Part shown: positions 16,697-24,275 of the stretch, piece after piece
How the letters are laid out: every line of letters begins with the position of its first letter
How positions within the stretch are numbered: the first letter of the stretch is position 1
Origin: Peptoanaerobacter stomatis
GTDB taxonomy: Bacteria > Bacillota > Clostridia > Peptostreptococcales > Filifactoraceae
DNA length: 64,000 bases
Direction of reading: 5' to 3'
Assembly: GCF_000238095.2 (NCBI RefSeq)
Contig: NZ_JH815225.1
Coordinates: forward strand, 148,624-212,623
The notes under the pieces: generated by a model
Databases searched by the model: none
Told to the model about the DNA's origin: nothing
What the model saw: the letters and a program-made list of their open reading frames with translations, nothing else
Position numbers and translations under genes: made by a program

Positions 16697-17881
16697 ATGA
16701 GCTTAAACGAAACTCCAAGAGGAGAAAGAATTCATATAGGATTTTTCGGTCGAACAAATGCAGGTAAGTCATCAATTATAAATGCCATTGCCAATCAGGA
16801 GGTTTCAATAGTATCAGATATAAAAGGAACTACGACAGATGCAGTTTTTAAATCTATGGAAATAGCCGGAATAGGAGCTTGTGTGCTTATAGATACGGCA
16901 GGATTTGATGACGACAGCAATCTTTCAGAAAAAAGAATAGAGAAAACTGAAAATATTTTAGAACGTACAGATATAGGAGTTGTAGTATTTGCAGATGATG
17001 ATATATCGCAAGAGCTTGAATGGATAGAAAAACTGAGAGCCAAAAAAACTCCTGTAATAGCCATAATAAATAAGATAGACGAAAATAAAAATACAAAATT
17101 ATTACAACATAAAATAGAAAAAATAAATCTTAGAGCTATATCTGTAAGTGCAAAAGAAAAAAAGAACATACAAAAAATAATAGAAGAATTGAGAAACATA
17201 GCATTAGATATAAAAGAAAGCTCCATATGCGGACATTTGGTAAAAAAAGATGATGTTGTACTGCTCGTTATGCCACAAGATATACAAGCACCAAAAGGCA
17301 GATTAATATTACCACAAGTACAAACTATAAGAGATTTATTAGACAACAAATGTATAGTTATATCAGTAACGGCAGATAATCTTGAAAAGGCATTTAAAAT
17401 CTTAAAAGAACCTCCTAAATTGATTATAACGGATTCACAAGTTTTTGCAAAAGTATATGAGCAAAAACCGCAAGAAAGTGCATTAACATCATTTTCCGTT
17501 TTATTTTCAAGACATAAAGGAGACATAGATATTTTTGTAGAAGGTGCTTATTCCATAAGCAATTTAAAAAACGGAGATAAAGTGCTTATTGCGGAAGCTT
17601 GTAGCCATGACCCGCTTGACGGAGATATAGGTCGTATAAAACTACCGGCTCTGCTTAGAAAAAAGACAAGAGCCGATTTGGATATACAAGTTGTAAGCGG
17701 TAATAATTTTCCCATAGATTTAAGCGAATATGCACTTATAATACACTGTGGAAGTTGTATGTTCAACAAAAAATATGTTATGAACAGAGTAGAACAGGCA
17801 AGAAATCAAGGAATACCCATAACCAATTACGGCATAGCAATAGCATATATGAATAATATTTTAGAAAAAATAAAAAAATAA
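16697..17881 (+). CDS. hydF: [FeFe] hydrogenase maturation GTPase HydF
   Basis: HydF is the scaffold and GTPase on which the 2Fe subcluster is assembled before transfer to the hydrogenase. The N-terminal GTPase domain has a P-loop GRTNAGKS (18-25), switch residues GTTTDAV, DTAGFDD and NKID. The C-terminal cluster domain contains EACSHDP (about 300) and HCGSC (about 350), together the expected C-x-H ... H-C-x2-C ligands. Length of 394 residues is normal. It ends the hyd operon and a terminator follows. No hydrogenase catalytic subunit is encoded in the window. Confidence 0.95.
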   Translation: MSLNETPRGERIHIGFFGRTNAGKSSIINAIANQEVSIVSDIKGTTTDAVFKSMEIAGIGACVLIDTAGFDDDSNLSEKRIEKTENILERTDIGVVVFADDDISQELEWIEKLRAKKTPVIAIINKIDENKNTKLLQHKIEKINLRAISVSAKEKKNIQKIIEELRNIALDIKESSICGHLVKKDDVVLLVMPQDIQAPKGRLILPQVQTIRDLLDNKCIVISVTADNLEKAFKILKEPPKLIITDSQVFAKVYEQKPQESALTSFSVLFSRHKGDIDIFVEGAYSISNLKNGDKVLIAEACSHDPLDGDIGRIKLPALLRKKTRADLDIQVVSGNNFPIDLSEYALIIHCGSCMFNKKYVMNRVEQARNQGIPITNYGIAIAYMNNILEKIKK

Positions 17882-17891
17882 TATAGAGATA

Positions 17892-17938
17892 AAATATGAA
17901 AATTGTGTATTTAAAATAATATAATAATTTTCATATTT
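17892..17938 (+). terminator. Terminator of the hyd operon
   Basis: AAATATGAAAATT (17892-17904) pairs with AATTTTCATATTT (17926-17938), 13 perfect pairs around a 21-base loop, beginning 10 bases after the hydF stop. Confidence 0.7.
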
Positions 17939-18017
17939 ATTTTATCAATAGCAGTAATTATGTTGTAAAAAACTTTTTTCATATTTATTCTATTATCAAA
18001 TTAAATACAGATATTTT

Positions 18018-18068
18018 TTAATAATGCTCAAATATATTTTGTTTGAAAAATAATTTGAGCATTATTAA
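18018..18068. other. 16-bp perfect inverted repeat upstream of the agr locus
   Basis: Arms TTAATAATGCTCAAAT (18018-18033) and its exact complement (18053-18068) flank a 19-base loop, 92 bases before the response regulator gene. It may be a second terminator or a regulatory hairpin. There is no T-tract on either strand directly after it. Confidence 0.6.
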
Positions 18069-18160
18069 TTTAAACAATGTTCAGTATAAATTATCAATAT
18101 ATTATATTTTAAAACAGATTAAATGGATGTATAATAAATATAATATGAGGAGATGGTTTA

Positions 18161-18889
18161 ATGATAAATATAGCAATTTGTGACGATATATCATATGTAT
18201 GTGAACAAATAAATACATATATACAAGAATTTTACATAGAAACTGAAGAGCAATTTGAAATATATATAGCAAATGACGCAGAAACTTTATATGAAATTAT
18301 GAAAAAAGAAAAAATAGATTTGCTTTTCTTAGATATAGAATTACCTGATATAAACGGAGTTGAAATAGGAAATTACATAAGAAAAAAAATGCAGGATGAT
18401 GATATGCAAATAGTTTATATATCGGGTAAACAAGACTACTGCAGAAGTCTTTTTGATATAAGACCTATGAATTTTTTGGACAAACCTTTTACAAGAGAAG
18501 ACATTCATAAACAGTTAAAAGACTATCTGAAACTTTGTAAAAAATTTTTTCCGACATTTTCGTACAAGATAGGTCAGGATACATTTTTTCAAAAAATTGA
18601 TGAGATAACATACTTTGAAATTGTCGGGAAGAAAATAAAAATGGTAACAAAAGCGTTTGAAATTTTATTTTATGCAGATATGAATCAAATAGAAAAAGAA
18701 CTTGATAAATTTTATTTTGTTCAAATTCATAAATCATATTTAATAAATATGGAAAAAATAGAAAAATACGGCAGTAAAGAGGTTGTTATGAACGGCGGAA
18801 GAAGAATTGCCATAAGTAGAAGTAAAAAAGACGTTTTTTTAAATAAAGTCTTGGAATTTGAAAAAAATAAACTATTTACAAAATTTTGA
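18161..18889 (+). CDS. LytTR response regulator, AgrA/VirR-like
   Basis: A 242-residue two-component regulator. The receiver domain (1-125) has acidic pocket D8/D9 (ICDD), phosphoacceptor D58 in LLFLDIELP and the conserved Lys in FLDKPF. A LytTR DNA-binding domain (about 135-235) follows, with YFEIVGKKIKMV and the IHKSYLINMEKIEKY signature. LytTR regulators bind two direct repeats spaced by about two helical turns; such a pair lies at 20243-20276 ahead of agrD. The ATG has GAGGAG 9 bases upstream, and the kinase gene follows with a 32-base gap. AgrA or VirR equivalence is inferred from family and context. Confidence 0.9.
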   Translation: MINIAICDDISYVCEQINTYIQEFYIETEEQFEIYIANDAETLYEIMKKEKIDLLFLDIELPDINGVEIGNYIRKKMQDDDMQIVYISGKQDYCRSLFDIRPMNFLDKPFTREDIHKQLKDYLKLCKKFFPTFSYKIGQDTFFQKIDEITYFEIVGKKIKMVTKAFEILFYADMNQIEKELDKFYFVQIHKSYLINMEKIEKYGSKEVVMNGGRRIAISRSKKDVFLNKVLEFEKNKLFTKF

Positions 18890-18921
18890 TTAAAACAAAT
18901 GTAAAATGTTCAGGAGTTAAT

Positions 18922-20193
18922 ATGCCGATTACAAAATTATTTATGCCGTTTTTAAGTGTTTTTTATATTTATATAGTACATTTAATGGTCAATGCCTTAT
19001 CAAATGAAAGAGTAGAAGAAAATGATAAAAAATATTATCTTAGATATATAGTATCTTATATAATAGTCGTTTTTTTTTCTACAGTAATCCAAAAACCTAT
19101 ATTTAATCTATTTGCGAGCTATACAGCTATTTTTATTATATTGAACAACTATTGTTATGATTTAGTTGACAAAGCTTTTAATGCTTTATATATTGATACT
19201 GTTTTACTTATTGCCGAGATTGTTAGCGGGACTTTTTTAGGATATGCTCACATAATTCCTACAAGAGACATAGAAATAAAACAAGTTGCAGATTTGATTA
19301 TAATGCAGGCTTTCAGCTATATAGTAGCTTTGATTTTAGCAAAAGTGAAAAAAGAAAAAAATAATAAAATAGATGATTTTACAAAATATTATTTACTTAC
19401 AGTTCCTCTCTTATCATTAATTCTACTCATATTATTTTACTCATTTGAAAAAATACAGCCGGTTCAAACTTCAATTCTCACAATACTGCTGTTATTGATA
19501 AATGTCATTACATATAAAGTGTATATAAATACAGTTAAAATAATTACTTTCAAAAAAAATAAAGAAGTCGTGGAAGAACAGAATAACTTTTACAAAAATC
19601 AGTTAAGACTGATGAAAGAAAGCGAAGAAACTATCAAATCATACAGACATGATATGAAAAATCATATGACCGTTATAAATTCTTTAATTGATAAAGATGA
19701 AATTGAAGCATTAAAAAAATATCTGAACGAAATAAGCAACATAAGTTTTGACAATGAAAAATATATATCAAGCGGAAATGAAATAATAGACAGCATAGTA
19801 AATTATAAATTAAATTTAGCTGAAAATGAAAAAATAAGATTTATTACAGACATTTCAATTTCTACAGGCTTGCATATATCATCTTATGATATGACGATAA
19901 TACTCGGCAATATATTGGACAACGCCATAGAAGCATCTAAAAAAGTGGATGAAGTTGAAAGAAAGATCATATTAAAAATAAAAGAAGAAAACGGTAAATT
20001 TATCATATATATACAAAATAAGTTTAATGGGAATTTAAAAAATAACTATGAATCTACAAAAGATAATGAAAAAGAACACGGGTACGGAATAAAAAATATA
20101 AAAAAAGTAGTTGAAAAAAATAACGGTATATGTAAATTTGAAATAATTGACAAAAGTATTTTTACAACATTGATAGTATTCATAATACAATAA
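18922..20193 (+). CDS. AgrC-like sensor histidine kinase (GHKL)
   Basis: A 423-residue kinase expected to detect the cyclic peptide made from AgrD. About six hydrophobic segments fill residues 1-200. A coiled linker (about 205-235) leads to the H-box SYRHDMKNHM, the N-box ILGNILDNAIEASKK and the G-box HGYGIKNIKKVVEKNNG. This arrangement and the HPK10-type H-box are typical of AgrC and ComD. I start at ATG 18922, which has AGGAG 5 bases before it; the frame is open to TTG 18886, which overlaps the regulator gene. It pairs with the regulator directly upstream and is separated from agrD by 164 bases containing the boxes and promoter. Confidence 0.9.
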   Translation: MPITKLFMPFLSVFYIYIVHLMVNALSNERVEENDKKYYLRYIVSYIIVVFFSTVIQKPIFNLFASYTAIFIILNNYCYDLVDKAFNALYIDTVLLIAEIVSGTFLGYAHIIPTRDIEIKQVADLIIMQAFSYIVALILAKVKKEKNNKIDDFTKYYLLTVPLLSLILLILFYSFEKIQPVQTSILTILLLLINVITYKVYINTVKIITFKKNKEVVEEQNNFYKNQLRLMKESEETIKSYRHDMKNHMTVINSLIDKDEIEALKKYLNEISNISFDNEKYISSGNEIIDSIVNYKLNLAENEKIRFITDISISTGLHISSYDMTIILGNILDNAIEASKKVDEVERKIILKIKEENGKFIIYIQNKFNGNLKNNYESTKDNEKEHGYGIKNIKKVVEKNNGICKFEIIDKSIFTTLIVFIIQ

Positions 20194-20242
20194 ATAAAAT
20201 ATTGCAGATATCTTCAATTTAAATGTGTTTTAGTATTATTTA

Positions 20243-20276
20243 CCAATTTTTCCAAAAATCGTGTCAATTTTTCCAA
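20243..20276 (+). promoter_or_regulatory. VirR/AgrA-like double box
   Basis: Two direct repeats, CCAATTTTTCCAA (20243-20255) and TCAATTTTTCCAA (20264-20276), match at 12 of 13 bases and are exactly 21 bp apart, two DNA turns. They resemble the C. perfringens VirR box CCAGTTNTNCAC. They end 5 bases before the candidate -35 of the agrDB promoter, the usual activator position. Confidence 0.7.
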
Positions 20277-20281
20277 CTCTA

Positions 20282-20310
20282 TTGATTATATATTAAAAAT
20301 TTTCGATAAT
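20282..20310 (+). promoter_or_regulatory. Candidate promoter of agrDB
   Basis: TTGATT (20282-20287), 17 bases, then GATAAT (20305-20310). It lies directly downstream of the double box, with 47 bases from the -10 to the agrD ATG. Confidence 0.6.
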
Positions 20311-20357
20311 AAAATCAGTTAATTTATTATATTATATAGAAAGGTTTAGGTGAACCG

Positions 20358-20504
20358 ATGTTAAAATATATTTTTAGAAAAATTTTAATATGCATATCTT
20401 TTTTGGCTCTATTGACAGCTTATTACTCTGCGAACACAGCATGCACATATTTAGTCTATCAAGAAGAACTGCCTTCGGAAGTAAAAAAATTAAGGAAATT
20501 TTAA
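20358..20504 (+). CDS. agrD: AgrD-like autoinducing prepeptide
   Basis: A 48-codon gene (MLKYIFRKILIC at the start, KKLRKF at the end) that fits the AgrD pattern. It has an amphipathic, positively charged leader (1-24), a core around C29 (ANTACTYLV) and an acidic C-terminal recognition tail YQEELPSEVKKL. Aligning the tail with S. aureus AgrD (DEVEVPKEL) puts the cleavage after V33. This predicts a five-residue thiolactone ring CTYLV with an unknown N-terminal tail. AGGTGA lies just upstream, and its TAA is followed directly by the agrB ATG with no gap. Ring size and cleavage site are inference; gene identity is well supported by neighbours on both sides. Confidence 0.85.
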   Translation: MLKYIFRKILICISFLALLTAYYSANTACTYLVYQEELPSEVKKLRKF

Positions 20505-21122
20505 ATGAATGGAAGTTTTATAGAAAAAATAGTCTGTTTTTTAAAAAAAGAAGGAATAATTGAAAGCGATAAAGAACAAATTTATTTTTTCGGTATAAAG
20601 CAAGCGGCTTTTTTACTTATAAACCTTATTATTACATTAAGTATAGCAATTATTTTTGAAAAGAAAATAGAGCTATTGATCTTCATTTTACAATTCATTT
20701 CTCTAAGAAGTTTTTCAGGAGGATATCATTCAAAAAGCAAAATTACATGTACAATTATTTCTTCCGCTGCACAAATAATCGCTTTATTTTTACTTGGAAT
20801 TGTATATTTAGACATAAAATTTGTTATTATCGCTACAATTGTATTTTCTATTTTAATAATTTTATTTTCTCCAATTGAATCATCAAATAAGCCTTTAGAC
20901 AAACTTGAAAGGAAAATATATAAACGTATAACGACATTCATATTATTTGTATTCATTGCAATTAGCATATTCAGTTATTTTTTCTATAACACGGATACCG
21001 TAGCCGGGATTACTTTAATTAATACAGGTATTGTTTTGATATTGCAACTTATATGTGTAATTAAGCACAAAATTGTTTTTGTAACAGTTATTGTTTTGAG
21101 TATTTTATCAATATTTTCATAA
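20505..21122 (+). CDS. agrB: AgrB-like peptide-processing membrane protease
   Basis: AgrB is a membrane cysteine protease that cuts the C-terminal tail of AgrD and closes the thiolactone. The 205-residue protein has several hydrophobic segments. The catalytic pair H75 and C82 lies in RSFSGGYHSKSKITC, almost the same spacing as H77/C84 in S. aureus AgrB. The SPIESSNKPLD motif, another AgrB hallmark, follows at about 125. Start ATG directly abuts the agrD stop codon, so the two are translationally coupled. The gene order here (regulator, kinase, D, B) differs from the staphylococcal B-D-C-A order. Confidence 0.92.
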   Translation: MNGSFIEKIVCFLKKEGIIESDKEQIYFFGIKQAAFLLINLIITLSIAIIFEKKIELLIFILQFISLRSFSGGYHSKSKITCTIISSAAQIIALFLLGIVYLDIKFVIIATIVFSILIILFSPIESSNKPLDKLERKIYKRITTFILFVFIAISIFSYFFYNTDTVAGITLINTGIVLILQLICVIKHKIVFVTVIVLSILSIFS

Positions 21123-21194
21123 TATAATAAATTAATGAAAAACTATATGATAACCTTTTATTGGAATAATTAACTTAAAATCAAGGAGAAAAAA

Positions 21195-22604
21195 ATGAAA
21201 AATTTAAAAAGAAGAATTTCTGTTCTATTAACATTGCTGTTGATTTTCGGTGTTTTTTCTTTTACAAGTAATCGGATCCACGCACAAGACAATTTAAAAG
21301 ATTATAATTTTGTCAAGCAACTGAATTCAGGATTTTATCAAGAAGATTACACAGTTGCAGGATTAATAAAAGAAAAAATAAATTTAAAAGAAAAGAATAC
21401 ACAAAGAACTTTAATGTACAGCACTCGCTCTGTAAGAGATGAGATGAAAACCAACAACACGGAAACTGCAAGCGAAGAAAATCAAAACACTAAGATTATT
21501 AACTTCGGTGAAGTAATAACAAGCAATATTACAACAGCGGGACAATTACAAGTTTATCTTTTAGAACAAACTCAAAAAGGTAAAATAACAGTCTATATGG
21601 ACGTTCCTAATGATGCGGGTATAAACTACGACTTATATTTATATAGATACAATTCTCAAACGGATCAGTTGGAATTTGTAGACGGTTCGGGAAATCCGGC
21701 AGCTAATTATGAACAGTTGAGCTCAATATGCGAACCCGGCATATACGTTGTAGGAGTAATGCTTAAAGATTTGACAACAAATCCTGCGCCTTGCGCATTT
21801 ATAGCAACAAACTCAACAAAATACTCACAATATGAACCGAATGACAAAATTAATCAAGCAAAAGAATATGAAATGGAAACACTGTTAAAAGACTCAATAG
21901 ACAATCCGTTTGATGAAGACTATTATGTTACACGAATAACAAATCAGGCGGACTATCAAGTCGTTTTACAAAATGCTCCGGAGGGTGCAAAATATTATGT
22001 TCAACTGTTTGACTCATCACTGAATTTTGTATCCGGTGCTTATATTGAACCTCAAAATAACAATTTTAAAACAGGAACATTACAGCAAGGAGTATACCTG
22101 ATAAAGATAGCATCATCACAAGGCTATGATGAAAATACGGAATATGAGTTTATAATTACAGATAAAATATCAAACAATCCTGTTTTTAAAACAACAAAAA
22201 GCGGAAAAATAGTGCAACTCACGGACAAAGCCGTTTATATAAACGGTAAACAGGCGGATATGAACTGGCGTTACAGATACAGTATTAACTATACAAGAAA
22301 TCAGGAAGTTGATACATCTCCGATGACTATGATCAATAAATCTTTTTATAAAAACGGAACATACCGCGGACCGCAAAATGTTAAATCAGATGATTGTATA
22401 GAAGTTAAAATGACAGGTTTTTCTTATATGTATTTTCATAATAATTTAAATACGGGAGAGTATGAATTTTATTATATAAAGCCAAGCGAAATGATAGCTT
22501 CAGGTTATTATTCTTTTTATGTAGATGTAAATACAGGAAAAGCAATAGATACCGAGTGGAATTGGTATGCAAGAAAACTTCAAATGCCACAAGATTTAAA
22601 ATAA
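21195..22604 (+). CDS. Secreted PPC-domain protein linked to the agr locus
   Basis: A 469-residue exported protein with a Sec signal peptide (MKNLKRRISVLLTLLLIFGVFS, cut near HAQ). Two beta-sandwich modules resemble bacterial pre-peptidase C-terminal domains. The second shows the classic YEPNDKINQAKEY ... DEDYY signature, and the first lies at about residues 95-200. The last 130 residues are aromatic-rich and unrecognised. No protease catalytic motif is visible, so it is not simply a protease with a PPC tail. It starts 72 bases after agrB with an AAGGAG site and is probably read through from the agrDB promoter, making it a candidate quorum-controlled effector. That role is inference. Confidence 0.75.
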   Translation: MKNLKRRISVLLTLLLIFGVFSFTSNRIHAQDNLKDYNFVKQLNSGFYQEDYTVAGLIKEKINLKEKNTQRTLMYSTRSVRDEMKTNNTETASEENQNTKIINFGEVITSNITTAGQLQVYLLEQTQKGKITVYMDVPNDAGINYDLYLYRYNSQTDQLEFVDGSGNPAANYEQLSSICEPGIYVVGVMLKDLTTNPAPCAFIATNSTKYSQYEPNDKINQAKEYEMETLLKDSIDNPFDEDYYVTRITNQADYQVVLQNAPEGAKYYVQLFDSSLNFVSGAYIEPQNNNFKTGTLQQGVYLIKIASSQGYDENTEYEFIITDKISNNPVFKTTKSGKIVQLTDKAVYINGKQADMNWRYRYSINYTRNQEVDTSPMTMINKSFYKNGTYRGPQNVKSDDCIEVKMTGFSYMYFHNNLNTGEYEFYYIKPSEMIASGYYSFYVDVNTGKAIDTEWNWYARKLQMPQDLK

Positions 22605-22629
22605 TTTGGATAATTTTCAAGGAGGGAAT

Positions 22630-23586
22630 ATGATAAGTTCTATAAGCGGTCAAAATAATGTGCATATACTCACAGTAAACAATAACAAGATAAAAAACGA
22701 CCAAGATGATGTCAATGTAATGCTTGATAAAAAAGATCAAAGCCAAAAAGATATTTTTGCAAAATTTGAAAAAGCTGCAGGAAGAAAAATAATATTTTTG
22801 GGAGATATCTATGATTCTGAGGGTTATATTGACGAATTTGATAAGGTTTCGAGAGAATATCGTGATAAAATGTGTGCTGTAGAAGAAAATGCACGCTATG
22901 AGATAAAAGGCAATCTACACCGTAGGAGGTGTGATTTTCATTTTGCATATATAATATCTCCGACAGAAACAATAAATGCAATGGAAGAAAAATACCAAGA
23001 GTTAAAAAAAGGCATATTGGAAAATTATACAGGAGAAGAACAAAAAAAACACCTGTCTGCACTCGATAAAGAGTTTAAGATTGTAATGGACAAAAATGTA
23101 GTTAGACCGATTGAAGATACAATTAATAATAACAAGGCCGAATTTTTTCTTTTGGAGTTTTTTTCAAAAATTTCAGATTCTAAAAGTCATTTTGGAAATA
23201 TAACAAAAGGAGATATTGAGCGTTTTAAAAGTGAAATAGACAAGATAAAAAAACAGTTTGAAGAGTTAAAAAAATCATTAGAACAAATTCATGAAAAAGA
23301 AGGAGTTCTTGATTATATTGCAAAGATTGGAGATATGATGGCTTTAAGTTCAAAAAATTTGGCAAAGTCATTTAATGCAAAATTTAAAAAAGTAGACGAA
23401 AAGGCAATAGAAAAATTAGAAGAATTTGGAAAACTGTCAAAAGAAAAAGAAAAGTTACTCAAATACAAAGATAAAGGAAAAACAGACGAAGAAAAATATC
23501 AAAGTGCAGCAAAAAACAAAAAAGAACTTGAAAAAATAGACAAAAGGATAAAAAGTTTTGTAGAATATGAATTAAAAATACGATAA
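22630..23586 (+). CDS. Hypothetical coiled-coil protein at the end of the agr locus
   Basis: I do not recognise this 318-residue protein. It lacks a signal peptide and membrane segments. Residues 1-40 are polar. A compact region with GRKIIFLGDIYDSEGYIDEF and a Cys/His cluster (LHRRRCDFHF) follows. From about residue 200 it is highly charged and probably helical or coiled coil, rich in KEKEKLLKYKDKGK-type sequence. ATG 22630 follows AAGGAGGG; the frame extends upstream to 22606 without a ribosome site. It begins 25 bases after the PPC-domain gene and ends at a terminator, so it is most likely the last gene of an agrDB transcript. Confidence 0.75.
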   Translation: MISSISGQNNVHILTVNNNKIKNDQDDVNVMLDKKDQSQKDIFAKFEKAAGRKIIFLGDIYDSEGYIDEFDKVSREYRDKMCAVEENARYEIKGNLHRRRCDFHFAYIISPTETINAMEEKYQELKKGILENYTGEEQKKHLSALDKEFKIVMDKNVVRPIEDTINNNKAEFFLLEFFSKISDSKSHFGNITKGDIERFKSEIDKIKKQFEELKKSLEQIHEKEGVLDYIAKIGDMMALSSKNLAKSFNAKFKKVDEKAIEKLEEFGKLSKEKEKLLKYKDKGKTDEEKYQSAAKNKKELEKIDKRIKSFVEYELKIR

Positions 23587-23603
23587 TAAACAATAAAAAA
23601 ATT

Positions 23604-23646
23604 AAAGAGGACTTCTAATACAAAAATGCAGAGGTTCTCTTTTTAT
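23604..23646 (+). terminator. Terminator after the agr-linked genes
   Basis: AAAGAGGACTTC pairs with GAGGTTCTCTTT (two mismatches) across a 15-base loop, followed by a T-tract, 17 bases after the stop codon. Confidence 0.75.
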
Positions 23647-24275
23647 ATTCTGCGGGAGTGTAAAATAGTTTTGTGAATAGCCTTTCTTATGGTAAAACTA
23701 TGCTTAATTTATTAAAGCGAATGATATTATTTTTTTTGAACAGTATTCAATTCACCTTATATAAAATGTTATTAAAAAATATAAAAATTTCTGATTTTTA
23801 CATATTTACCTATTTAAAAAAATATAATTTTTTAGCAGTATAATTACATCATATTTTTAATTAGTACTTTGTATTATAGAGTATGGCTGTTTTTTTGTAT
23901 TGGAAAAATAAATAAAAGTATGATATAATACTATGATTATAGCTATTTAATTATAAAATTGTTTAAAAATTTTACTGAACATTATCAAAAAATATTTACT
24001 TAAATTATATTAATACAGCCAAATCAGTTATACTAAAAGTTAATAGAATAATGGATGTTTTTGTTTTCAAAAATTTATCAGTTAAGTAGAATTAAGTATA
24101 CTTAAAATAAACAACTTATATAAATTTTATCCGACCGGTATTAGATATAAAAAATATTGATAAATAAGGCTATATAAATATTCAATATTTTACTTTTTAA
24201 ACAGTGATAATATAAGAGTTATATTTTTAAAAATTAAATAACTATAATCATAGTCTATTATTTAAGGGGTGTAGT
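23647..24275. other. Intergenic region, 629 bases
   Basis: Very AT-rich. It contains one clear repeat element (24029-24149). At 23652-23680 a GGGAGTGTAAAATAGTTTTG stretch resembles an IS256-type terminal sequence, but no transposase remnant follows. No credible ORF with a ribosome site was found on either strand. Confidence 0.5.
24029..24149. repeat. MITE-like intergenic repeat, family 1 copy D
   Basis: It starts TATACTAA and ends ATTAGATATA. It matches the reverse complement of 15012-15138 over nearly its full length, including the block ACAACTTATATAAATTTTAT, and the same strand of 36519-36638. Confidence 0.82.

Noticed and set aside
16795..17526. Long 243-codon frame antisense to hydF
   Set aside because: It is a shadow of hydF codon bias, without a ribosome site or recognisable protein features.
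22712..23062. 116-codon antisense frame within the coiled-coil gene
   Set aside because: No ribosome site; the sense frame has a near-perfect AAGGAGGG site and operon context.
23652..23680. IS256-like terminal sequence (GGGAGTGTAAAATAGTTTTG)
   Set aside because: Only one end-like motif and no transposase remnant within 600 bases; could be chance.
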